Shown: positions 58,285-64,000 of the stretch, in pieces
Numbering within the stretch: the stretch's first letter is position 1
How the letters are laid out: every line of letters begins with the position of its first letter
Origin: Algoriphagus taiwanensis
Lineage (GTDB): Bacteria > Bacteroidota > Bacteroidia > Cytophagales > Cyclobacteriaceae
Reading direction: 5' to 3'
NCBI RefSeq assembly: GCF_036245645.1
Contig: NZ_BTPE01000011.1
Span: 121,326 to 185,325, forward strand
DNA length: 64,000 bases
Position numbers and translations under genes: made by a program
Notes under the pieces: model-generated
What the model saw: only the letters and a program-made list of their open reading frames with translations
Told to the model about the DNA's origin: nothing
Databases searched by the model: none

Positions 58285-58650
58285 TTATTTATTGGGCTTT
58301 TCAAACTTTTGAATGAGTGCTCTCTCGACAGAATAGATCATTCCTCCGGATGCTGCAAATACCCAAATCAATCCAAGAAAAAGGTCCCATTTCCCGGTAG
58401 ATGGGATAAAAAGGCCCAGCAGCCTCAAAAGCAAACCAATTTTCCCTGCCAAAATCATTTGATCGGCTCCCTTGGTTTGGGCAAAATTCCATGCTTCTTG
58501 GCTTTGCATGGACCGACGAGTTCTGAATCCATAAAGCCCATTGATTTCTTCAGGAGGGTAATTTTTCATCATCCCTCCAACCAACAGGAAAATCAATCCT
58601 GTGGTCAATGGAATCCAGAATAAGCTACTTTCAAATTGGAGGGAGATCAT
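58285..58650 (-). CDS. SdpI family membrane protein
   Basis: A 121-residue protein of three membrane helices (about 9-28, 66-82, 90-106). The SdpI signature is NYPPEEINGLYGFRTRRSMQ followed by EAWNFAQTKGA. In Bacillus, SdpI gives immunity to the SdpC toxin and holds the SdpR repressor; no sdpC or sdpR is seen here, so immunity is not implied. It lies 23 bp after the OmpA-like gene on the same strand. Confidence 0.88.
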   Translation of the reverse strand: MISLQFESSLFWIPLTTGLIFLLVGGMMKNYPPEEINGLYGFRTRRSMQSQEAWNFAQTKGADQMILAGKIGLLLRLLGLFIPSTGKWDLFLGLIWVFAASGGMIYSVERALIQKFEKPNK

Positions 58651-58673
58651 AATTGAGGTTAAAGACTTCGGGT

Positions 58674-59501
58674 TTATTTTCTCAAGACCATCACTACCCG
58701 TCTATTTTTGGCTTTTCCCTCCTCACTGAGATTGCTAGCAACGGGGCTAAGTTCACCAACACCTTCTGGTTTTATCTGAGATTCTGGTACTTCGTGTTTT
58801 TGGATAAGGTATTGGACGGTTGCCTCTGCTCGCCTTTTAGAAAGGGAAAGGTTGTGTTCGGGGTTTCCCGTATTGTCAGTATGCCCTACCAGATAGACTT
58901 TGATTTGAGGATTTTCTTTTAGGAAAGTGGCAATTTCTTTTAAGGTGTCTTCAGATTCAGGTCTAAGTGTCGCTTGGTCGGTATCAAAAAGAATCCCATA
59001 AAAAGATACTTGACCATCCTCAGCCATCGCCTTGTTAATTTCTTTTGCTGTCCAAGAGACATATTGAGTCATGGTATCTTCCCGGATGAGGGTAACAGAA
59101 TAATCCCCGCTTCCATCCGAATTAACCTCCATCCAATACTTGTTTCCTGATTTTTCAAAGTAGAAGTAGGCAGCGCTTCCTGAATACAAAAGCTCTCCTC
59201 CAAGTTTTTCTACCGCATTTTGGTAATTTTTAAAAATCATCGCTTTGGAAGGGCGATCATCCCAGTTTCCTTGCCAACGGTAATAGGTGACGATTTTTTG
59301 ACCTTCCTTGGTCTCCTGATTTCGATTGCCCTGAGCATCCAGAAAATTAATGGGGAAGGAGTCAAACTCCCGGTCTTCGCATCCTACCATTTCATGATTT
59401 GGTAAGGGAGAAAAGATTTCTTTTTCTTGACAAGGAAGATTGTTTTGTCCAAAAGCAATCCCTGATGTTATGGTAAAAAGAGCGAACAATAGTATTTTCA
59501 T
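58674..59501 (-). CDS. OmpA-family outer-membrane/peptidoglycan-binding protein
   Basis: A 275-residue protein with a signal peptide (LFALFTITSGIAFGQ). A 140-residue N-terminal domain (NHEMVGCEDREFDSFPI to VTLIREDTM) has no name I recognise. The C-terminal OmpA domain runs from GILFDTDQATLRPESEDTL through VYLVGHTDNTGNPEHNLSLS to GKAKNRRVVMVL, with the Asp and Arg (LSKRRAE, KNRRV) that bind diaminopimelate. It anchors the outer membrane to peptidoglycan and precedes SdpI in a short operon. Confidence 0.9.
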   Translation of the reverse strand: MKILLFALFTITSGIAFGQNNLPCQEKEIFSPLPNHEMVGCEDREFDSFPINFLDAQGNRNQETKEGQKIVTYYRWQGNWDDRPSKAMIFKNYQNAVEKLGGELLYSGSAAYFYFEKSGNKYWMEVNSDGSGDYSVTLIREDTMTQYVSWTAKEINKAMAEDGQVSFYGILFDTDQATLRPESEDTLKEIATFLKENPQIKVYLVGHTDNTGNPEHNLSLSKRRAEATVQYLIQKHEVPESQIKPEGVGELSPVASNLSEEGKAKNRRVVMVLRK

Positions 59502-59537
59502 TGGGAAAAAAAAGAGGGTTGAGTTGATGTATAAAGT

Positions 59538-59580
59538 TTAAGGCCGACTCCAAAAACAGTCTTTGGAATCGGCCTTTAAA
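59538..59580 (-). terminator. Hairpin terminator after the secreted TIM-barrel gene
   Basis: AAGGCCGACTCCAAA and TTTGGAATCGGCCTT (59540-59576) form a 15-bp stem with one mismatch. On the minus strand it follows the stop at 59606 by about 27 bp, but the T-tract after it (TTAAACTTT) is weak. Confidence 0.6.
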
Positions 59581-59605
59581 TCTATTAAAGAATTGATTTG
59601 GAGAA

Positions 59606-60436
59606 TTATTTTTCCTTAAGAATCGATTGAATAAACGCAACACTCTGCGGAATCTGCTCCACAGATCTTGAGCTTTCGTCCTCAATCACCAAATAGGCAG
59701 TTCCCTGCTTCTTCGCCTCCCGAATGAGACCTGCGATGTCAATATCTCCTGTACCCAATACCACATTGGTTTCCACATCTCCATGTCCGTCTTCCGATCC
59801 GGGGGTTCCTTTTTTCCTATCTTTCAGATGCAGTTGGGGAAATTTGCCCGGATAAGCCTGCATGATTGCCAGTGGATCTCCACCTCCCATTTTCACCCAA
59901 TACACATCCATATTGAATTTGTAATGGTTTGCATTTTCCAATAGATAATCCATGGGGACTCCATCTCCGGCGTTTTTAAATTCATAACCATGAGGATGGT
60001 AGGTAAGGGTGACTCCTTCTTTGGCAAACATCTCTCCGGCTTTATTGAAAAGTGCTGCTGCTTCTTTGGCCAATTCCATACTCAAAGGTCCCTCTGGATG
60101 GGGAATCCAATAGCAAGTGGCGAATTTTGCCCCGTATTTTTTGGCTTCTGCGAGGATAGCTTGAGGGTCGGTCTTGAGCTTGTTGTAATCTGCTCCGACT
60201 CCTACCACACGGAGATTATTGTCTGCAAGTAATTTTTGGTATTCGGAATCCGACATTCCGTATCCTCCGCCTCCTTCCAGAGCATGAATCCCCCAATCTG
60301 CTACCATTTTATGGTATTTTGCTGGGTCAGAAGGGATTTGGTTTCTGAGAGAATACAACTGAAGAGCTATTTCTTGAGCTTTTAGCCCCATAGGACTGAA
60401 TAGGATAATAAAAATGAATAAGGCTTTGAATTTCAT
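59606..60436 (-). CDS. Secreted TIM-barrel sugar isomerase/epimerase-like protein
   Basis: A 276-residue protein with a signal peptide (LFIFIILFSPMGLKAQ), unusual for a superfamily best known from cytoplasmic sugar phosphates. Metal-site candidates are in TYHPHGYEFKNAG, FNMDVYWVKMGGGDP, LHLKDRKKGTPGSEDGHGD and LVIEDESS. The opening is EIALQLYSLRNQI. Exported relatives act on unphosphorylated keto-sugars, some as lyases. It diverges from the Tat-exported beta-propeller gene across 109 bp, so the two may share control. Confidence 0.86.
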   Translation of the reverse strand: MKFKALFIFIILFSPMGLKAQEIALQLYSLRNQIPSDPAKYHKMVADWGIHALEGGGGYGMSDSEYQKLLADNNLRVVGVGADYNKLKTDPQAILAEAKKYGAKFATCYWIPHPEGPLSMELAKEAAALFNKAGEMFAKEGVTLTYHPHGYEFKNAGDGVPMDYLLENANHYKFNMDVYWVKMGGGDPLAIMQAYPGKFPQLHLKDRKKGTPGSEDGHGDVETNVVLGTGDIDIAGLIREAKKQGTAYLVIEDESSRSVEQIPQSVAFIQSILKEK

Positions 60437-60545
60437 AGGTCATTGGGTTAAAGACACTCTAATCTAGGAAAAACCAAGTTATCCTGCAGGATTCCTTTCT
60501 ATTTTCCATCATTTTTTCCCTAAATTCAAAAAGTTACTCAGGCTT

Positions 60546-61586
60546 ATGAATTCCCGACGAAGATTTATCCAAAACACCTCCCTTGCAGGACTTGCTATGA
60601 CCATCCAACCCAATCTCTCACTTTTTGCAGCCCAAGACCAAATACTCGGTCATGGCGATTTCAAATACAAAATTGACCCTACTTGGGGGAATCTGGACCC
60701 GGATAAATATCCTGTGGTCAACTGTCACGAAATGGTCATGGATCGAAAAGGTCGGATGATTCTGCTGACTGATGAGGTAAAAAACAATGTCCTTATCTAC
60801 GACCAAAGCGGAAAGCTCCTGGATTCCTGGACTTTGGGTCTAGATCGTGCACACGGGCTTTCTTTGGTAGATGAAGGAGATGCCGAATACTTATGGGTGG
60901 TGGACAACGGAGGTCGTGTGGTCAAAACTACCCTGAATGGAGTAGTTGTATCCGAAGTGGTCTCTCCGATTAAGGAAGGTATTTATGATGAGAAAATGCG
61001 TTGGGTACCTACCGAAACTGCCATTGGACACAATGGAGATTTGTATATCGCCGATGGATATGGATCTCAGTACTTTTTGCAGTATGATAAAAACGGCAAG
61101 TTTATCCGGAAATTCGGTGGGCCAGGACAGGGAGATGCCCAATTCAGTACAGCTCATGGAATAGCTGTCGATTCCAGAGGAGGCAAAGAGCCCACCTTGC
61201 TATGCACTTCCCGAGGCCATAATTCATTCAAGCGATTTACTCTGGATGGGCAATACATCGAGACGATTTTCCTTCCCGGGGCATTTGTTTGTCGTCCTGT
61301 CATCCATGGAGAAAATCTCTACGCAGGGGTTTGCTGGTCAAGATTGAGGTATTTGGAGCAAACCGATAATTCGGGATTTGTGACTATTCTGGATCAAAGC
61401 AATAAAGTGGTTTCCAATCCTGGAGGAACAGCCCCTGAATACCGAAATGGGGAGTTACAATTGATGGTACAAAAGGAACCGGTATTCAAGCATTGTCATG
61501 ACGTCTGTATTGATCAGGATGAAAACATTTATGTCTGCCAGTGGAATGCCGGGAAGACTTATCCTATCAAATTGACAAGAGTGTAG
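60546..61586 (+). CDS. Tat-exported 6-bladed beta-propeller (NHL-like) protein
   Basis: A 346-residue protein with a twin-arginine leader (MNSRRRFIQNTSLAGLAM). The mature part is an NHL-type beta-propeller with repeats such as VMDRKGRMILLTDEVKNNVL, AIGHNGDLYIADGYGSQY and GGPGQGDAQFSTAHGIAVD, and a late HDVCIDQDENIYVCQW. Tat export suggests a bound cofactor or cytoplasmic folding. Relatives include peptidyl-glycine lyase-like and sugar-lactonase-like proteins; no catalytic residue set is certain. It diverges from the secreted TIM-barrel gene. Confidence 0.84.
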   Translation: MNSRRRFIQNTSLAGLAMTIQPNLSLFAAQDQILGHGDFKYKIDPTWGNLDPDKYPVVNCHEMVMDRKGRMILLTDEVKNNVLIYDQSGKLLDSWTLGLDRAHGLSLVDEGDAEYLWVVDNGGRVVKTTLNGVVVSEVVSPIKEGIYDEKMRWVPTETAIGHNGDLYIADGYGSQYFLQYDKNGKFIRKFGGPGQGDAQFSTAHGIAVDSRGGKEPTLLCTSRGHNSFKRFTLDGQYIETIFLPGAFVCRPVIHGENLYAGVCWSRLRYLEQTDNSGFVTILDQSNKVVSNPGGTAPEYRNGELQLMVQKEPVFKHCHDVCIDQDENIYVCQWNAGKTYPIKLTRV

Positions 61587-61813
61587 AAAGCTGGATTTTG
61601 GTTCTTAGTAGGTTCAGTTGGCAGAGGATAAGAGACGGGATACGCAATCGTAGAGTTTAAAAATAAAAATCTGGATAATAACTCCGATAGTTACATGTAT
61701 TTCGAGTTGAAATAGATTTTATCCTAGCTTTCAGTCTATCGACTAGGACCAGTCGATTAGGGACCTTTCAAAAACCAAAAACACAATAACTAGAAAACCT
61801 CACTCCCCACACC

Positions 61814-62194
61814 ATGAAATCCGTCACTGTAGGATGGTTCGAAATTCCGGTTCTGGATATGGACCGGGCCATCGCATTTTACCAAAACGTATTCGATTGT
61901 AAACTTGAGAAGCAAGATATGGGAGGCCTGATTATGGCATGGTTTCCTTGGGATGAAAGCCTTGGAGGTGCCGGTGGCAGTCTTGTGTTTCATCAGCAAT
62001 TTTATCATCCCAGTAGAGAGTCCGGGCCATTGGTTTATTTTTCCTGTGAGGATTGCGCCTTGGAACTGGAAAAAATAAAGGCTGCAGGTGGAGAGGTGAT
62101 GATTCCCAAAAGGCAGATATCTCCAGAAATCGGATACATGGCAGTATTTTTTGATACAGAGGGTAACAGAATTGCTTTATTTTCTAAGAGTTAG
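61814..62194 (+). CDS. VOC (glyoxalase/bleomycin-resistance) family protein
   Basis: A 126-residue two-module VOC protein. The opening VGWFEIPVLDMDRAIAFYQ and NVFDCKLEKQDMGG form the first beta-alpha-beta-beta-beta unit; LVYFSCEDCALELEKIKAAG and YMAVFFDTEGNRIALFS the second. The second module has the metal-ligand E (or Q) position at D/E in FFDTEGN. Members of this YaeR/PhnB-like class have diverse or unknown substrates. It is a single gene 227 bp after the beta-propeller gene. Confidence 0.87.
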   Translation: MKSVTVGWFEIPVLDMDRAIAFYQNVFDCKLEKQDMGGLIMAWFPWDESLGGAGGSLVFHQQFYHPSRESGPLVYFSCEDCALELEKIKAAGGEVMIPKRQISPEIGYMAVFFDTEGNRIALFSKS

Positions 62195-62306
62195 TTCTCA
62201 GAACTGCTTAAATTCTTGACATTTATGAAAAAACTATTGGATTAGGAAATTTGAAGTTCACCAAATAGTTTTAGTTTTGAAAATCAAAAATTCATGGGTT
62301 GAGAGT

Positions 62307-63662
62307 ATGATTTTTTTTAGATCGGTAGATCAGGCGGGTAATCTATACCAGCTACAAAATCGAATGTCTGAGATATTCGCTTTTTTGGCTGGATTCCTAA
62401 TGCTGTTTTTAGGAGTTTCCGATTATTTCTTGGGATTAAATCAATTCATTGTTTTGGTCAAAATTGTGTTGGCATTACCCTTTGTCATTGGCTATTATAT
62501 AATGAGGAAGAAGGGGTATCATGCTCCTATTATGCATGTTTTGACTTTCATAGGATATTTGACCATTATCCTCAATTACTTTCATAACGAAGGCTACATG
62601 GGGCCCTCTTTGTATGCTTTTTTTATTTTTGTGGTGGTGACAGCCATTTTTTTTGACGGTTGGCAAAAAGGGTTTTGGCTACTTTTTGGGTTTACCATAG
62701 TTAGTTTGCTTTTCTTTGGTGAAATCAGCCAATGGTTTACTGTAGTTCCTCACTATCAAAGTTTGGAGAATCTATTTTGGGACCATTGGATTACTCTTTT
62801 ATGGACAGGACTCTTTTCTTTTTTGGGTATTCATCTTTTTATCAAAAATTATAGTAACCAAAATCGGTTATTGATTGAGATTCAAGAGGAAAAAAACAGG
62901 GCCTTAGAAAAACTTGAAGAACTCAATTCAAAGAAGAATCAACTCTTGGCTCTACTTTCTCATGATTTGAAAAATCCCGTGGGCACTCTAAGTGCCACCT
63001 TGGAATTAGTAGACAGGGGAGCGTTTGAAAAGGAAGAATTAGAAAATGTGCTGAACGACCTCAAAGGACAGAGTTTTCATTTGAGCAAGGTCCTAAACAA
63101 TACCCTCAATTGGGTCATTTCTGAGATGGAAGAAGGGGAAGTGGTCTTAGAAAAGGTGAGTGTTTTTGAGCTTACCAAAGAGATTGGGCTTACCATGGAA
63201 GTTCAAGCTCAAAGAAAGAATCAATTGATCCATTACCATTTCATCGGAGAAGACCAGCAAGTAGACCTAGAAGTCAATGAAATAAAAATTATCCTCAAAA
63301 ACCTCTTGGACAATGCTATAAAGTTCTCTCCGCTAAAGGCAACGATAGAAATCAAATTAATAATCAGTCCGACTGACTTTAGATGGGAAGTGAAAAATGA
63401 AGGTCAAGTGATCCCGGAACATGTATCTCATGAATTGTTTGAGTTTAAAGTGAAAAGTACACGGGGAACACAGCTCGAAAAAGGCACGGGTTTGGGGCTT
63501 CCCTTGTGTAAAAAAATAGCCGATAAGTTGGAGATGACTTTGGGTTTTGAAAGTTCGGATGGGCAAGCCAACGTCTTTTTTCTTTCCAGAAAGCTTCAGC
63601 AAAACCTTAATTCGAACCAAGATAACTTGAAGGCTTTTCGAACCCTCAGTTCCGATAATTAA
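62307..63662 (+). CDS. Membrane sensor histidine kinase
   Basis: Starts at the ATG at 62307 (451 residues) or the in-frame TTG at 62277. Six or so membrane helices fill residues 25-190 with no periplasmic sensor domain. A short coiled coil leads to HisKA (LLALLSHDLKNPVGTLSATL, H near residue 218), then the HATPase domain with the N box LKNLLDNAIKFSP (near 330) and G boxes in KGTGLGLPLCKKIADKL. It autophosphorylates on the histidine and passes phosphate to a response regulator, which is not encoded beside it, so it is an orphan kinase. Confidence 0.9.
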   Translation: MIFFRSVDQAGNLYQLQNRMSEIFAFLAGFLMLFLGVSDYFLGLNQFIVLVKIVLALPFVIGYYIMRKKGYHAPIMHVLTFIGYLTIILNYFHNEGYMGPSLYAFFIFVVVTAIFFDGWQKGFWLLFGFTIVSLLFFGEISQWFTVVPHYQSLENLFWDHWITLLWTGLFSFLGIHLFIKNYSNQNRLLIEIQEEKNRALEKLEELNSKKNQLLALLSHDLKNPVGTLSATLELVDRGAFEKEELENVLNDLKGQSFHLSKVLNNTLNWVISEMEEGEVVLEKVSVFELTKEIGLTMEVQAQRKNQLIHYHFIGEDQQVDLEVNEIKIILKNLLDNAIKFSPLKATIEIKLIISPTDFRWEVKNEGQVIPEHVSHELFEFKVKSTRGTQLEKGTGLGLPLCKKIADKLEMTLGFESSDGQANVFFLSRKLQQNLNSNQDNLKAFRTLSSDN

Positions 63663-64000
63663 AAACTTTCTGATTTTAGTCTTGATAAGGCAACGGGGAT
63701 AAAAAACCCAATATTTGAGCGGGAGATTATACTTTTTAAGTCAGGAGACAATTTTTCTTTTATTTGAAAGCACCAAAATCAGACCTTCTTAGTTAAAAGC
63801 ATGTGCGATTCTTCTATCATTTGTTTTTCGATCTAATGGTCAAAAATAGTTGGTGAAACACCATCTAATCATCTGATAATAAATTATTTACAAGGGCCTT
63901 ATTGAAACCAGTTTCAATAAGGTTTTTTTGTTTCATGAAAACTTCAAAAAAAGCGGTGCTGGGCCTGTGGGTTTCTTGACTCAATCAAGTGGGGAAAACA
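63663..64000. other. Non-coding right edge
   Basis: After the kinase stop there is no convincing gene to the window end on either strand. The only feature is a strong terminator at 63897-63929. The 234 bp before it are AT-rich and could be the kinase 3' untranslated region or a small RNA; I see no start signal that decides this. Confidence 0.5.
63897..63929 (+). terminator. Strong intrinsic terminator
   Basis: CCTTATTGAAAC (63897-63908), a two-base loop centre, and GTTTCAATAAGG (63911-63922) form a perfect 12-bp stem followed by seven T residues on the plus strand. It lies 235 bp past the histidine kinase stop. Confidence 0.9.

Noticed and set aside
58285..58650. Bacteriocin immunity system (SdpI)
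   Set aside because: There is no SdpC-like toxin or SdpR-like repressor nearby; SdpI-fold proteins are common without them.
61739..61756. TCGACT/AGTCGA inverted repeat before the VOC gene as an operator
   Set aside because: The arms are only 6 bp and the position is about 60 bp from the start codon, so chance is likely.

Overview
The window reads as chromosomal DNA of a free-living member of the Bacteroidota, most likely order Cytophagales near Cyclobacteriaceae (an inference from protein style, not from a marker gene). Supporting signs are a SusC/SusD pair, many lipoproteins, CarboxypepD-regulatory outer-membrane proteins, DUF5686, DUF2911 and DUF808 proteins, TPR proteins ending in a LuxR-type helix-turn-helix, a dihydroorotase with the QVH form of the metal motif, and almost no Shine-Dalgarno sequences. 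I see no rRNA, tRNA, CRISPR array, prophage or intact insertion sequence.

Layout. 1-5.7 kb: a truncated Gfo/Idh/MocA oxidoreductase diverging from a PhyH dioxygenase, then a DUF808 membrane protein, a secreted ThuA-like protein, a D-tagatose 3-epimerase-like isomerase and a cyclase-family lipoprotein. 5.7-9.3 kb: a membrane-anchored TPR/LuxR regulator and a lipoprotein that looks like a beta-pore-forming (aerolysin/ETX-MTX2-like) protein. 9.5-14.3 kb (minus): a D-aminoacylase-like lipoprotein lacking the usual HxH, a beta-lactamase-fold serine hydrolase, a SnoaL-like protein and a DoxX-like membrane protein. 14.5-19.1 kb (minus): a compact four-gene unit of sugar transporter, ribokinase, ADP-ribosylglycohydrolase-like lipoprotein and MFS carrier, suggesting salvage of ribosyl compounds. 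19.7-30.6 kb: a DUF5686 outer-membrane protein and sulfatase, DUF6671 protein with dihydroorotase, a SET protein, a complete-looking class B1 metallo-beta-lactamase, GNAT, a Sde182/DUF1593 lipoprotein, and a PAS/HisKA membrane protein without an ATPase domain. 30.8-35.2 kb (minus): a YdeI-like protein, four tandem DUF2975 membrane proteins with one XRE regulator, and a PIN/DUF6364 toxin-antitoxin pair with a perfect operator-like palindrome.

35.2-53.5 kb is the metabolic centrepiece. An FG-GAP protein and a 1051-residue SGNH/beta-propeller/HEAT/cytochrome c lipoprotein (minus) stand beside a plus-strand locus of SusC, SusD, a second beta-propeller/cytochrome c lipoprotein and a DUF1080 (3-keto-disaccharide hydrolase family) protein, closed by a strong terminator. 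Next come DUF4432 epimerase, a phosphomannose-isomerase-like cupin, a TIM-barrel isomerase and a Gfo/Idh/MocA dehydrogenase, again closed by a terminator. The locus has transport and oxidoreductive enzymes but no recognisable classical glycoside hydrolase, so I infer a polysaccharide-utilisation-like locus working through oxidised (3-keto) sugars and cytochrome-linked oxidation.

53.5-64 kb: an iminopeptidase-like lipoprotein, an operon of sulfurtransferase, hemolysin III and DUF5009, then DUF2911, OmpA/SdpI, a secreted TIM-barrel isomerase diverging from a Tat-exported beta-propeller, a VOC protein and a membrane histidine kinase. Intergenic DNA repeatedly carries short tracts with a period near 8 bp, a genome-scale pattern not explained by the genes.
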